NCBI RefSeq assembly: GCF_024181725.1
Contig: NZ_CP028908.1
Location: 2,418,001 to 2,482,000, forward strand
Length of the DNA: 64,000 bases
Origin: Bradyrhizobium sp. WD16
Lineage (GTDB): Bacteria > Pseudomonadota > Alphaproteobacteria > Rhizobiales > Xanthobacteraceae
Direction: 5' to 3'
Shown here: piece by piece, positions 1 to 9,370 of the stretch
Numbering within the stretch: the stretch's first letter is position 1
Layout: every line of letters begins with the position of its first letter
Translations under genes and position numbers: made by a program
The notes under the pieces: model-generated
The model's input: only the letters and a program-made list of their open reading frames with translations
Databases searched by the model: none
What the model was told of the DNA's origin: nothing

Positions 1-576
1 GACCTTGGTGCCGACCGGCACACGGCCGTAGAGATCAACCACGTCGGCATTGACGAGGCGGAAGCAGCCCGACGAGACGGCGGTGCCGATCGTCTGCGGC
101 TGGTTGGTGCCATGGATGCGATAGACCGTGGCGCCGAGGTAGAACGCGCGTGCGCCGAGCGGATTGCCCGGACCACCGGCCATGAAACGTGGCAGATAGG
201 GCTGACGCTCGATCATTTCCGGTGGTGGCGTCCAGTCGGGCCACTCGGCCTTGCGCGAGATCTTGAGCAGCCCCTGCCATTGGAAGCCGTCGCGGCCGAC
301 GCCGATGCCGTAGCGCAGTGCGCGGTTGTTGCCCTGGACCAGATAGAGATAACGTTCCGACGTCTGGATGACGATCGTGCCCGGGGGCTCCGCCGTGCGG
401 AAGAACACCATCTGGCGCTGGAACTGCGGCGACAACTGCTCGTCGGCGTCGTCCGCAATATAGCCTGGTTGGTCGGCGCCGCTCATGTCGACCTGTTGCG
501 CCGAGGCGGCGCCGGGCAGAGTGATGAGAGCGAGAATGGCGAAGGCTAGGGTGGGAAGAAGCCGGCTGGCAGTCAT
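1..576 (-). CDS. L,D-transpeptidase (YkuD family), C-terminus cut by window edge
   Basis: The minus strand is open from ATG at 576 to the window edge, giving 192 residues. A signal peptide (hydrophobic run LAFAILALITL, probable cleavage after ASA near residue 30) is followed by a YkuD catalytic domain. The active-site signature is visible near the cut end: HGTN, then SSGCFRLVN, whose Cys is the catalytic nucleophile. These enzymes act in the periplasm, making 3-3 crosslinks in peptidoglycan or attaching proteins to it. Only the last residues should be missing, because the catalytic Cys is already present. Family assignment is firm; the exact substrate is unknown. Confidence 0.9.
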   Translation of the reverse strand, partial: MTASRLLPTLAFAILALITLPGAASAQQVDMSGADQPGYIADDADEQLSPQFQRQMVFFRTAEPPGTIVIQTSERYLYLVQGNNRALRYGIGVGRDGFQWQGLLKISRKAEWPDWTPPPEMIERQPYLPRFMAGGPGNPLGARAFYLGATVYRIHGTNQPQTIGTAVSSGCFRLVNADVVDLYGRVPVGTKV

Positions 577-744
577 TTTAAATTCCGTCCAATCAATAGC
601 GGTTCGGGTGCCAGACGAGATTAAATTGTGCATCGCCGAGCAAAATCATCAAACCCCAGCCGTCCGGAGCTGGCAAGCCGCTTTGCCGAATCCTTTCGCT
701 GCCTCAAAGATGAACGGAACCGTGGTGGTCATTCGCGGGGATCG

Positions 745-870
745 TCAGTGCGGCGCGATCCACTGCCGCAGCACAAACGACAGCAGGGCAACGCTGCCGA
801 CCCCGCCGCACCACAGCACGACGAACCACATGACGCGACTGCGCCACCCTGCCGGCAAAAGTCGCGCCAT
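745..870 (-). CDS. DUF2474 small subunit of cyanide-insensitive bd oxidase
   Basis: This 41-residue protein has a basic N-terminus (MARLLPAGWRSR) and one transmembrane helix rich in Trp, Val and Leu, ending RQWIAPH. Its ATG overlaps the cydB stop codon (TGATG), so it is the third gene of the oxidase operon and probably translationally coupled. Size, position and the basic-plus-single-helix pattern match DUF2474 proteins, which occupy the place of CydX in CIO-type oxidases. It is expected to sit in the inner membrane beside CydA and stabilise the complex. That role is inferred from position and family. Confidence 0.75.
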   Translation of the reverse strand: MARLLPAGWRSRVMWFVVLWCGGVGSVALLSFVLRQWIAPH

Positions 871-1880
871 CAATGGTATCCGGATTCCGCGTTGACCTTG
901 CCGCGAAACACCCAATAGGCGAACCCGGTATAGATCAGGATGATCGGGATCATGATCGCGACGCCGACCAGCATGAATTGCTGGCTGTTGGCCGGAGCCG
1001 CGGCCTGCCAGATGGTGATGCTCTGCGGCACGACGTAGGGATAGATGCTGATGCCGAGGCCGGCATAGGACAGCGCGAACAGCACCAGCGTCAGGAAGAA
1101 GGGCCGCCGGTCGTCTCGTGCGGCGAGGCTGCGCACGATCAACGCGGCGACAATCGCCACTGCGATCGGCACCGGCGCGGTCGCCAGGATATTCGGCCAG
1201 GCGAACCAGCGACGCCAATAGGCGACTTCCAGGAACGGTGTTGCCGCGCTCACCAGGACGATGGCAAGCAGGGTGGCGACGAGGAAACGCCAGGTCATGG
1301 CGTAGGCCCGCTCGCGCAGGTCGCCTTCGGTCTTCATCACCAGCCAGGCTGCCCCGAGCAGGCCGTAGCCGGCGACCACCGAGCAGCCGGTCAGAATGCT
1401 GAACGGCGTCAGCCAGTCCCACCAGCCGCCGCCATACAGCCGGCCGTCGACCTTGACGCCTTGCAGGATGGCGCCAAGGGCGATGCCCTGGGCCAGCGCA
1501 GCGACGAACGAGCCGCCGGCGAAGGCGAGGTCCCACAGGCTGCGTTCGTGCGGACTGCGCCATCGGAATTCAAAAGCGACGCCACGAAACACGAGGCCGA
1601 GCAGCATGGCGACGATCGGCGTATAGAGCGCCGGCATCAGCACGGCATAGGCGAGCGGGAACGCGGCGAATAGCCCGCCGCCGCCGAGCACCAGCCAGGT
1701 TTCGTTGCCGTCCCATACCGGTGCGACTGAATTCATCATCAGGTCGCGATCGCGCTTGTCCCGGAAGAGGGGGAACAGCAGGCCGAGCCCGAGGTCGAAG
1801 CCGTCCATCACCACATAGGCAAATACCGCGAAGGCGATGATGAAGGCCCAGATGGTGGCGAGGTCACCGGGGATATTCAT
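870..1880 (-). CDS. cydB: cyanide-insensitive cytochrome bd oxidase subunit II
   Basis: This 336-residue integral membrane protein is of the CydB/CioB family, with several hydrophobic helices. It carries the conserved N-terminal motif VMDGFDLGLG and the downstream VWDGNETWLV. With subunit I it forms the inner-membrane quinol oxidase that reduces oxygen to water. The ATG at 1880 overlaps the cydA stop (ATGA), and the stop overlaps the DUF2474 start, so the three genes form a tightly coupled operon. The ATG was chosen because it matches the family N-terminus. Length is typical for CioB. Confidence 0.95.
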   Translation of the reverse strand: MNIPGDLATIWAFIIAFAVFAYVVMDGFDLGLGLLFPLFRDKRDRDLMMNSVAPVWDGNETWLVLGGGGLFAAFPLAYAVLMPALYTPIVAMLLGLVFRGVAFEFRWRSPHERSLWDLAFAGGSFVAALAQGIALGAILQGVKVDGRLYGGGWWDWLTPFSILTGCSVVAGYGLLGAAWLVMKTEGDLRERAYAMTWRFLVATLLAIVLVSAATPFLEVAYWRRWFAWPNILATAPVPIAVAIVAALIVRSLAARDDRRPFFLTLVLFALSYAGLGISIYPYVVPQSITIWQAAAPANSQQFMLVGVAIMIPIILIYTGFAYWVFRGKVNAESGYH

Positions 1881-3298
1881 GCGCGCCTCCCCACGCCTGT
1901 GCCGCTGAGCGCCACGGCGGCCGCCGGCGTCAGCCCGGCGCTGCGCCCCGGCATGTGGCTCTCCGGGCCCCCCTCGCCCCGATGCGGTGGCGCAGCCATC
2001 AGGCGCAGGATGTAGATCACGCCAGCGGCGAAGACGATGAAATAGACGACGACGAACGCGAGCAGCGACGACGCGATCGCGGGAGCGGCGAGCGGCGAGG
2101 CGGCCTCGGCCGTGCGCAGCAAACCATAGATAGTGAAGGGCTGACGGCCGACCTCGGTGGTGACCCAGCCGGCGAGCACCGCGACGAAGCCCGACGGGCC
2201 CATGGCCAGCGCGAACCAGTGCAGTCGTCGCGATTGAAATAACGAGCCGCGAAGGCGCGCATAGAGGCTGGCAAGTCCGAGTGCCAGCATCAGCAGGCCG
2301 ATGCCGACCATGATGCGGAACGACCAGAACACCACCGGCACGTAAGGCCAGTTCTCCCTCGGCACCGTGTCGAGCCCGGCGAGCGGCGCGTTGGGATCGT
2401 GCTTGAGGATCAGCGACGAGGCCTTCGGGATCTCGACCGCGTAATCGACGGTGGCGCGGCTCTGGCTCGGCAGCCCGAACAGGATCAGCGGTGCACCGCC
2501 GCTGCTGCTGTGAAAATGGCCCTCCATGGCCATCACCTTGGCCGGCTGGTGGGCGAGCGTATTGAGGCCGTGCTGGTCGCCGGCCAGGATCTGCACCGGC
2601 GCCACCAGAGCCGCCATCCACATCGCCATCGAAAACATCACCCGCGGCCCGTCGCTGACGCTGTCGCGCAACAGATGGAAGGCGCCGACAGCGCCGACGA
2701 CGAAGGCGGTGGTCAGATAGGCCGCCAGCACCATATGGACCAGGCGATAAGGGAAGGACGGATTGAATATCAGCGTCCACCAGTCTGCGGCGATGAACTG
2801 TCCCTCAGCGTTGACCGCATAGCCCGCCGGTGTCTGCATCCAGGAATTGGCCGATAAAATCCAGAACGCCGATAACAGCGTGCCCACCGCCACCATCAGT
2901 GTGGCGAAGAAATGCAAACCCTTGCCGACGCGCTTGAGGCCGAACAGCATCACCCCGAGAAAACCGGCCTCGAGGAAGAAGGCGGTCAGGACCTCGTAGG
3001 CCATCAACGGTCCGATCACCGCGCCGGCCTTGTCGGAGAAGCCCGACCAGTTGATACCGAACTGGTAGCTCATCACGATTCCCGAGACGACGCCCATGCC
3101 GAAGGCCACCGCGAAGATCTTCAGCCAGTAGTGGAACAGGGTGATGAAAACCTCGCGACCGGTGATCAGCCACAGCGCCTCCAACACGGCGAGGTAACTC
3201 GCAAGGCCGATCGAAAAGGCAGGGAAGATGATGTGGAACGACATTGTGAATGCGAACTGCGCGCGGGCGAGGACGATGGCGTCGAGACCAGAAAGCAT
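1877..3298 (-). CDS. cydA: cyanide-insensitive cytochrome bd oxidase subunit I
   Basis: This 473-residue CydA/CioA protein carries the haem ligand His22 in the N-terminal ARAQFAFTMSFHIIFP segment and the GRQPF signature at about residues 384-388. The region between helices that forms the long Q-loop of E. coli CydA is short, as in CIO-type oxidases. It binds haems b and d and oxidises quinol in the inner membrane. Start ATG at 3298 gives the family N-terminus (MLSGLDAIVLAR); the open frame extends upstream but that part has no family similarity. No clear Shine-Dalgarno site precedes it. First gene of cydA-cydB-DUF2474. Confidence 0.93.
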   Translation of the reverse strand: MLSGLDAIVLARAQFAFTMSFHIIFPAFSIGLASYLAVLEALWLITGREVFITLFHYWLKIFAVAFGMGVVSGIVMSYQFGINWSGFSDKAGAVIGPLMAYEVLTAFFLEAGFLGVMLFGLKRVGKGLHFFATLMVAVGTLLSAFWILSANSWMQTPAGYAVNAEGQFIAADWWTLIFNPSFPYRLVHMVLAAYLTTAFVVGAVGAFHLLRDSVSDGPRVMFSMAMWMAALVAPVQILAGDQHGLNTLAHQPAKVMAMEGHFHSSSGGAPLILFGLPSQSRATVDYAVEIPKASSLILKHDPNAPLAGLDTVPRENWPYVPVVFWSFRIMVGIGLLMLALGLASLYARLRGSLFQSRRLHWFALAMGPSGFVAVLAGWVTTEVGRQPFTIYGLLRTAEAASPLAAPAIASSLLAFVVVYFIVFAAGVIYILRLMAAPPHRGEGGPESHMPGRSAGLTPAAAVALSGTGVGRRA

Positions 3299-3685
3299 CG
3301 GGAAGCAACCGTTGGTTGGAGGACGAAGACGCAGCGCCACGCTGCGCCGCCCTGTGGTGATCCGATGCGCGGGCGCGGCGGGACATCGAACGATCCGGCC
3401 GGGCGGGCGCTGCGTGGTCTTATCATGCTCCGACCCCGATGGGGATGGCAGGAACGCGCGGCCGCCCGCCGCAGCGGCATTGCAGCCTTGCCATTGCGGC
3501 CGACGTAAGTCGACACATGCGCTCACCATGTAACGGCTGCGCTCCAGAGGCGATCTCAACGGAAATTGAACCCGGTCCGCTCGCGGGGCGTCGTCTCCCG
3601 GGGCATCGTCTTGCGCCCAGGACAAAACGACAACCTGGGGCGAAGCCGCGGGTTGTCTTCGATCGATCCGATGTGGCGTCGCGGC
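3299..3685. other. intergenic region upstream of cydA
   Basis: This 387-base stretch lies between the sigma-factor gene and cydA, both on the minus strand. I find no convincing gene. The cydA frame stays open for about 110 codons upstream of its ATG, but the translation is low-complexity Arg/Pro/Ala sequence typical of GC-rich noncoding DNA. It should contain the cydA promoter; no promoter, FNR-like site or terminator is clear enough to mark. Confidence 0.5.
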
Positions 3686-4297
3686 TCACGCGGCCAGACT
3701 GTCGATGCCCTCGTTCCTGAGCAGCCCCGCCAGCGCCTTGCGAGCGTAGAACATGCGGGTCTTCACCGTCGCCTGCGGGATGCCGATGACGCGGCCGGCC
3801 TCCTCGACGCTCATCTCGTGATAGTAGACGAGTTCGATCACTTCGCGGTGAGCCGGTGACAGCTTCTTGAGGCAGGTTCGCAGCACGTCCGAGGTGCGGG
3901 CGCGGTTGAAGGCGGTCTCCGGATCGTCGCGGTCGTCGGCGATCTGCAGCACCTCGTCCTGTTCGATGTCCTCGAAGCGACGCTGACGGAGCGCGCTCAG
4001 CGCCTTGAAGCGAGCGATGGACAGGATCCAGGTCGAGACCTGACAGCGGCGCTCGAACTGGCTGGCGGTCCGCCAGACATCGAGAAACACCTGGCTGACG
4101 AGGTCCTCGGCGAGGGTGGTGTCACGCACGATGCGCAGGATGAACCGATAGGTCCGCACATGATGGCGGGCATAAAGGATGTGCATCGCGCTCTTTTCAC
4201 CGTCGGCGATGCCGTCGATCAGCATTTCGTCCGACGTGGCCTGCACAGCCAGGACGCAGTGGCGAGCTGCGGTTTTGATGGCGAAAGCGGTCTGCAT
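3686..4297 (-). CDS. ECF-type RNA polymerase sigma factor
   Basis: This 203-residue sigma-70 family protein has region 2 (LAEDLVSQVFLDVW, residues about 80-95) and region 4 (LSPAHREVIELVYYHEMSV followed by GIPQATVKTRMFYARKAL). No region 3 lies between them, as expected for extracytoplasmic-function sigma factors. Start ATG at 4297 is chosen because GGGGGAG lies six bases upstream; an in-frame ATG at 4303 sits too close to it. No anti-sigma factor gene is adjacent on either side. The signal and target genes are unknown. Its closeness to the kinase cassette may be incidental. Confidence 0.88.
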   Translation of the reverse strand: MQTAFAIKTAARHCVLAVQATSDEMLIDGIADGEKSAMHILYARHHVRTYRFILRIVRDTTLAEDLVSQVFLDVWRTASQFERRCQVSTWILSIARFKALSALRQRRFEDIEQDEVLQIADDRDDPETAFNRARTSDVLRTCLKKLSPAHREVIELVYYHEMSVEEAGRVIGIPQATVKTRMFYARKALAGLLRNEGIDSLAA

Positions 4298-4386
4298 TGT
4301 CATCTCCCCCAACGCGTAACCAGCACGTTGCAGGGGATTGATAGGACCACCTGGTTTCCGGCCGTTGGCGTGCCAAGTGGAAAATG

Positions 4387-4506
4387 GTTTCGTCGGTCGG
4401 GAATTTTGTTTCGTCGGGCCGGGCGACGACATATTAGGCCGAAAAACCAAACGATTTCAGTGCCCGGCCCGGCGTTCGGCGGTATGTTCGGAGGCGTTTT
4501 TTCGTC
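4387..4506. promoter_or_regulatory. GTTTCGTCGG direct repeats between sigma factor and regulator genes
   Basis: GTTTCGTCGG occurs at 4387-4396 and again at 4408-4417, a start-to-start distance of 21 bp (two helical turns). A related copy, TTTTCGTCG, lies at about 4498-4506. They sit upstream of the sigma-factor start. Same-face spacing suggests a regulator binding site, but no motif match is known to me. Confidence 0.3.
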
Positions 4507-4543
4507 GCCGGGCCGGGTCCCATGTCGCTCGAGAAGGCTCTGC

Positions 4544-5272
4544 TCAGGCCTTCTCGTCGACGGGCGCAAACAGGTAACCGCCGCCCCGGACGGTGCGAAT
4601 CACCGAGGGTCGGGCAGGGTCGGGCTCGATCTTGCGCCGGATGCGCATGATTCGCAGGTCGACGGCGCGGTCGAAGGCCTCGGCGTCCCGGGCATTGGCG
4701 AGTTCGAGCAGCCGTTCGCGGGACAGCACCCGTTTCGGGTTAGCGGCGAACACCTTGAGCAGGCCGAATTCGGACGCCGTCAGCGGATGTTCGATGCCTT
4801 CCTCGTCGCGGAGCGCCTGGGCCTCGAGGTCGAGCCATTTGGTGCCGAAGCGGACCAAGGCCGGCTTCTCGGTCTTGGCCGGCGGCTCGGCGGCGCGTGG
4901 CGGTCCGCTCCGTCGCAGCACCGAACGGATGCGCGCCATCAATTCGCGCAGCTCGCACGGCTTGGCCAGATAGTCGTCGGCGCCGAGCTCGAGTCCGACG
5001 ACGCGATCGATCGGGCTCGCCGTGGCGGTGAGCATGATTACGGGAACGTTGTCGCGGCTCTTGAGATCGCGAATGATCGACAAGCCGTCCTCTTCGGGCA
5101 TATTGAGATCAAGGACCACGAGATCGGGCTTGGCGCCGTCGATGGCGAGGCGCAGGCTCTTGCCGCCATCGCACAAGGTCACGCCGAAGCCGTGCATGCG
5201 CAGATAATCGCCAACCATTTCGCGCGCCGGCGCCTCGTCGTCGACGATGAAGATATGGGGTGACTGGCTCAC
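4544..5272 (-). CDS. OmpR-family two-component response regulator
   Basis: A receiver domain occupies residues 1-125, with acidic pocket VDDE near residues 10-13, phospho-acceptor Asp55 in VVLDLNMP, and the conserved Lys in DYLAKP. A winged-helix DNA-binding domain follows, ending in the RTVRGGGYLF wing. The total length of 242 residues is typical. The GTG start at 5272 overlaps the stop of the upstream kinase (GTGA), so the two are translationally coupled and the hybrid kinase is the likely phosphate donor. Target genes are unknown. Confidence 0.93.
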   Translation of the reverse strand: MSQSPHIFIVDDEAPAREMVGDYLRMHGFGVTLCDGGKSLRLAIDGAKPDLVVLDLNMPEEDGLSIIRDLKSRDNVPVIMLTATASPIDRVVGLELGADDYLAKPCELRELMARIRSVLRRSGPPRAAEPPAKTEKPALVRFGTKWLDLEAQALRDEEGIEHPLTASEFGLLKVFAANPKRVLSRERLLELANARDAEAFDRAVDLRIMRIRRKIEPDPARPSVIRTVRGGGYLFAPVDEKA

Positions 5273-7053
5273 GGTCTTGCTTCCGGCCTCAAGTCCTTCA
5301 ATGACTCGCCTATCATGTCGGGGACAGTCGGAAGAGTGATGGTGAAAGTCGATCCGAGGCCGGCTCCGTCGCTGTGCGCGGTCACCGCGCCGCCGTGCAT
5401 GTCAACGATACGCTTGACGATCGACAGACCCAGTCCGGTCGAGCTCTCGCCCGCGGTCGGCTTGGCGGACAGCCGCTGGAAACGGCCGAACAGCCGGCCG
5501 ATATCTTCCGGCGACAGCCCCGCACCCTCGTCGCTGATGCTGACGACGATGCCGTCGTCGGTCTGATCGACAGCGACGCCGATGCGGCCGCCTATCGGGC
5601 TGTATTTGATCGCGTTGCTGATCAGATTGTCGATGGCCTCGCGCATGCGGTCGGAATCGCACATCGCGATCCGGTCAGAGGGCGCGCTCACCGCCAGCCG
5701 TTGCCGCTTGTTGAGGGCCGAGGGCTGATTGGCTTCGACCACCTCGGTCACCAGCGCGGTGACATCGACCGGCTCGCGGCGGATGGTGATGTCGAAAGCA
5801 TCGGCCATGGCGTCGGCGATCAGATGGTCGACCATGGCGGTCAGGCGCTTGGTGGCATGCCGGATATGTTCGACCTGGGCGGCGATCTGGTCGCGATCAG
5901 CGTCCAGGCTGATCAACTCGCTCAGCATTTCGGTGCGGCCGAGGATCACGCCGAGCGGGTTCTTGAGGTCGTGCGCCACCGTGCCCAGCACCTCGTTCTT
6001 GAAGGCATTGGCGCGCTGCAGCCGCAGCCATTGCGCCGACAGGCGGCGGTTGGCGGTCATGAGAGCCCGGGTGCGTTCGGTGACCCGGTCCTCGAGCTGG
6101 GTATTGGCGTCCTGGAGCTGCTGGTAAAGGATCACGTTATCGAAGGCGATCGACAGGCGACTGCCGAAGATTTCGATCAGCGAACGGTCGGTCTCCGACA
6201 GTTCTCGCGCCGATTCGATCAGGACCACCACCTCGCGGCCGCTGCCGGTGCGGATATAGAGCACGGTGCGGTGCCCTGCGAACTCATGTTGGCGGCGCAA
6301 AAAGGCCATTTCGACGGTGCGGCGCAGGTTATCATCCAGCCCCGGTCCGTGGTCGCCGGTATATCGGCTGTAGCACCCCGAGCCGGCCAGCACCGAAAAG
6401 GCGTCGCCATGGTCGCTGCCGTCGCGCAGCACGAGGATGCCGACGCAGTCGATGTTGAGCAGGGAGGCGATCTGGGTCAGCACGCCTTCGGCGAGGCGCT
6501 GCATCGACTTGAAGTCGTAGAGGGTCGAGGCCGCGTCAATGATGATCTCGAGGCCGCGTCGCGTCTGCAACATGCGCTCGAGCTGCTGATAGCTGCGCAG
6601 CGCCGCCGTGAGCGAGGTGAAGAGCTTGTCCGCAGTGAGCTCGGTCTTCGCCTTGTAGTCGTTGATGTCGTAGTCGACGATGATCCTGCGTTCCGGCGCC
6701 TGGCCGGGCTGGCCTGTGCGCAGGATGATCCGCACCGTCTCGTTCTTCAGCTCGTTACGGATATATTGCACGAGTTCGAGGCCGGCCGCATCGGTCTCCA
6801 TGATGACGTCGAGCAGCACCGCGGCGATGTCCGGGTGCTGGCGCATCAGCTCGCGGCCTTCGGCGGCGGAATAGGCCGACAGGATCTCGAGCCTCTGGCC
6901 ATTGAGGGCGTAATCGCTTAGTGCGAACCGCGTGCCCTCGTGCACCGCACGATCGTCGTCAATGATGGCGATCTTCCAGCGCCGGCAAGGGCCGGTGTCG
7001 GCGGCAACGCCGGTATCGTCGATCAGGTGGAGGACGTCGTCCTGGTCGGCCAT
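5269..7053 (-). CDS. receiver-DUF3369-histidine kinase hybrid sensor
   Basis: This 594-residue soluble signalling protein has an N-terminal receiver (IIDDD at about 30-34, phospho-acceptor Asp82 in VLLDVIME). A DUF3369/GAF-like middle section follows, then a coiled coil, a HisKA dimerisation domain with VAHDLKNPLG (His is the phosphorylation site) and an HATPase domain with DEGAGLS and GLGLSIVKR. No membrane segment is visible, so it probably receives its input as phosphate on Asp82, plausibly from the upstream membrane kinase. Its start lies inside the end of that gene (31-bp overlap) and its stop overlaps the response regulator. The cascade order is inferred. Confidence 0.9.
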   Translation of the reverse strand: MADQDDVLHLIDDTGVAADTGPCRRWKIAIIDDDRAVHEGTRFALSDYALNGQRLEILSAYSAAEGRELMRQHPDIAAVLLDVIMETDAAGLELVQYIRNELKNETVRIILRTGQPGQAPERRIIVDYDINDYKAKTELTADKLFTSLTAALRSYQQLERMLQTRRGLEIIIDAASTLYDFKSMQRLAEGVLTQIASLLNIDCVGILVLRDGSDHGDAFSVLAGSGCYSRYTGDHGPGLDDNLRRTVEMAFLRRQHEFAGHRTVLYIRTGSGREVVVLIESARELSETDRSLIEIFGSRLSIAFDNVILYQQLQDANTQLEDRVTERTRALMTANRRLSAQWLRLQRANAFKNEVLGTVAHDLKNPLGVILGRTEMLSELISLDADRDQIAAQVEHIRHATKRLTAMVDHLIADAMADAFDITIRREPVDVTALVTEVVEANQPSALNKRQRLAVSAPSDRIAMCDSDRMREAIDNLISNAIKYSPIGGRIGVAVDQTDDGIVVSISDEGAGLSPEDIGRLFGRFQRLSAKPTAGESSTGLGLSIVKRIVDMHGGAVTAHSDGAGLGSTFTITLPTVPDMIGESLKDLRPEARP

Positions 7054-9212
7054 GATGCTGTTCCGCGTTCGGTAATCTTGCCGGGCGTTCCGCGGCTCGG
7101 GTTCCGCGGCATGATAATGCGAAAGATGGTCCCCTGTCCCGGTGCCGTTTCCATCCTGATACGACCGCCGAGCTGCTGGGCAATCAGATTATAGACGATA
7201 TGCAGGCCAAGCCCGGTGCCGCCCTCGGCGCGTCGGGTGGTGAAGAACGGGTCGAAGGCCTGGCGCTGTACCTCGGGCGCCATGCCGACACCGTCATCGC
7301 CGAACTGGACCTCGATGGTGTCGTCGGGGAGCGGGGCTGCGGCAATGCGGATGGTGCCGACCCGACCGTCCGGGAAGGCATGGCTTGCGGCGTTGAGAAA
7401 GAGATTGGTCAGCACCTGGCCGTAGGATCCGGGATAGCTGTTGACGGAAAGATCCGTAGGCACTTCGATCGCCACGGTGACCGGGGCTTTTTTCAGCACC
7501 GGCCTGAGGCTGGCGACGATCTGGTCGGTGGCCTCGCGCAGGTCGAAGATGCGTTGCTCTGCCTGGGAGCGATCCACCGCGACCTGCTTGAACGACTGCA
7601 CCAGTTCGCCGGCGCGCTGCAGATTTCCGACGAGCTGCTGCGCGGCGTCGCCGGCGACGCGCACGAATTCGTCGAGCTGTGAGCGTCGGAGCGGCCGGCC
7701 GGAGCCGATGTCGTCAGCGAAGGCTTCGCTCCGCCGGGCAAGGCTCGAGGCGACGGTCAGACTGATGCCGATAGGATTGTTGACCTCATGCGCGACGCCG
7801 GCCACGAGACCGCCTAGGGCCGCGAGGCGCTCGGCGTCAATCAGGTTCTGCTGCGCGGCGCTGAGCTCGGCGAGGGCGGTTTCGGCCTTTTCCTTGGCGG
7901 CGCGCAATTCGTCCTCGGCAGCGCGCTTGGCGATGGCATTTTCCCGGAACACTTCCACCGAGCGCGCCATGTCACCGACCTCGTCCTGGGCCTGGGTGTC
8001 CTGCACCTTGCGTCCGAGATCGCCGGACGTGATGGCATGCATCGCCGTCATGATCTGTTGCAGCGGCAGGCGGATGCTCACCGCGATGACGACCCCGACG
8101 CCGATGACGACGGCGAGAAAGACCAGCGAGATCGTCAGGACCTTGCGCGAAATGTCGGTCAGGGTCTGATCGAAGGTGGTCTGAGCCTGTTGTTCGCGCT
8201 GGCGCATCTTCACCGACAACTCGTCGATCTCGCCGATCGTCTCCGCTTGATTGGCGTCGATGGCGTTGCGCAAAAGCGCGGTCCGCGTCGCGAATTGCTC
8301 CGCGAGCGTCGCCAGCCCGCCGCGCAGCGCCTGGGAGCGCTGCTGCAGGCGTTTCAGCGCCGATCTCTGCACATCATTCTCGGCGAGATTCATCATCACC
8401 GGAATCGTGTGCTCGATCGTTTGCGAGTTCTTGCGAGCCTCCTCGGCCGCATCGGAGGCGAGCGAAAGGTAATAGGAATTGGCTGCTACCAGCAGCGCCG
8501 TGAAAGCCTCGCGGGATTTGCCGAGCGGCGGCCAGATCGGCGCGTCGCGGCGTTCGGTGGCGCCCTCGATGATGGCGTAGAGCCCCGCGATGTCCTTGGC
8601 GGGGGCCAGGACCTGCTGCTCGTAGGTCTTGCTGATGGCGGCCTGAACGCTGCGCAATTCGCCGAAGCCGTTGAGAAACGATTCGGTGACGCGTTCGAGT
8701 TCGGCCACCGAGCCCGAGAGCATAGGGTCGGTTGAGGCACGATTCTTCAAGGTGCCGAGCACCGCTTCGCGGAGCAGCAGGATTTCAGCGAACAGGTCCG
8801 GGCTTGGCTGGTTGATGTAGCGATGGATGAGATTTTGCAGCCGGCCGGTTTCGCTTTCGAGCAGGGCCAGGATCTTGTCGGATTCGCGGACCTGGCGGAC
8901 GTCCTGCCAGGCGGAATCCAGCACTCGGGCACCGCTCCAGATCAGGCCCGCAAGGATCACCACCACCGCGGAATTGAGCGCTGCGATCGAGAGGATGCGC
9001 CAGCGGATCGGGACTGCGCGGACCAGCCTGACGATGCCGAAACGGCCGCGTGCAACGAGGCCGTCAGCCTTGGTTTCCCGGGTCGCCTCCCTGGTCGGCA
9101 CCACGGACAAGTCAGGGCCTTTCATGCCGGCCCGGCGAACCGGAGCACGGCTGCCCGCCGCCCGACTGCAGCGCCGCAACTGATCCGTTCGGCCCGTCGC
9201 CGCAAAGGCCAT
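7023..9212 (-). CDS. membrane sensor histidine kinase with HAMP domain
   Basis: This protein of up to 729 residues has one transmembrane helix near residues 75-95, a long helical periplasmic sensor region of about 270 residues and a second helix (LTISLVFLAVVIGVGVVIAV). A HAMP domain, a coiled coil, HisKA with VAHEVNNPIG and an HATPase domain with DDGVGM and GGTGLGLHIV follow. ATG at 9212 has GGGGA four bases upstream; an internal ATG at 9125 is an alternative start. First gene of a three-gene cassette running to the OmpR regulator. The ligand is unknown; the extracellular part looks like a four-helix bundle. Confidence 0.88.
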   Translation of the reverse strand: MAFAATGRTDQLRRCSRAAGSRAPVRRAGMKGPDLSVVPTREATRETKADGLVARGRFGIVRLVRAVPIRWRILSIAALNSAVVVILAGLIWSGARVLDSAWQDVRQVRESDKILALLESETGRLQNLIHRYINQPSPDLFAEILLLREAVLGTLKNRASTDPMLSGSVAELERVTESFLNGFGELRSVQAAISKTYEQQVLAPAKDIAGLYAIIEGATERRDAPIWPPLGKSREAFTALLVAANSYYLSLASDAAEEARKNSQTIEHTIPVMMNLAENDVQRSALKRLQQRSQALRGGLATLAEQFATRTALLRNAIDANQAETIGEIDELSVKMRQREQQAQTTFDQTLTDISRKVLTISLVFLAVVIGVGVVIAVSIRLPLQQIMTAMHAITSGDLGRKVQDTQAQDEVGDMARSVEVFRENAIAKRAAEDELRAAKEKAETALAELSAAQQNLIDAERLAALGGLVAGVAHEVNNPIGISLTVASSLARRSEAFADDIGSGRPLRRSQLDEFVRVAGDAAQQLVGNLQRAGELVQSFKQVAVDRSQAEQRIFDLREATDQIVASLRPVLKKAPVTVAIEVPTDLSVNSYPGSYGQVLTNLFLNAASHAFPDGRVGTIRIAAAPLPDDTIEVQFGDDGVGMAPEVQRQAFDPFFTTRRAEGGTGLGLHIVYNLIAQQLGGRIRMETAPGQGTIFRIIMPRNPSRGTPGKITERGTASWPTRTTSST

Positions 9213-9370
9213 CGTTCCCCGACCGCACCACGTCTCCTCGCCTCGATCGTGTCAAAGCCGAAAATCGCTGATAAGTATGTACTTTACCAGAAAGTCCCGG
9301 AGACTGGCTATCGTGCGTCCCGGGCGAGGAACGGTGTGCCGTGAAGGTGGCGGAAGCGGGGAGATCATCG

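Noticed and set aside
870-2780. Apparent 636-codon fusion covering cydB and part of cydA
   Set aside because: Only the part from ATG 1880 encodes CydB. The upstream portion is an out-of-frame reading of cydA and has no membrane-protein character.
3299-3625. 110-residue N-terminal extension of CydA
   Set aside because: CydA proteins begin just before the conserved first helix with the haem-ligand His; the extension is low-complexity and not family-like.
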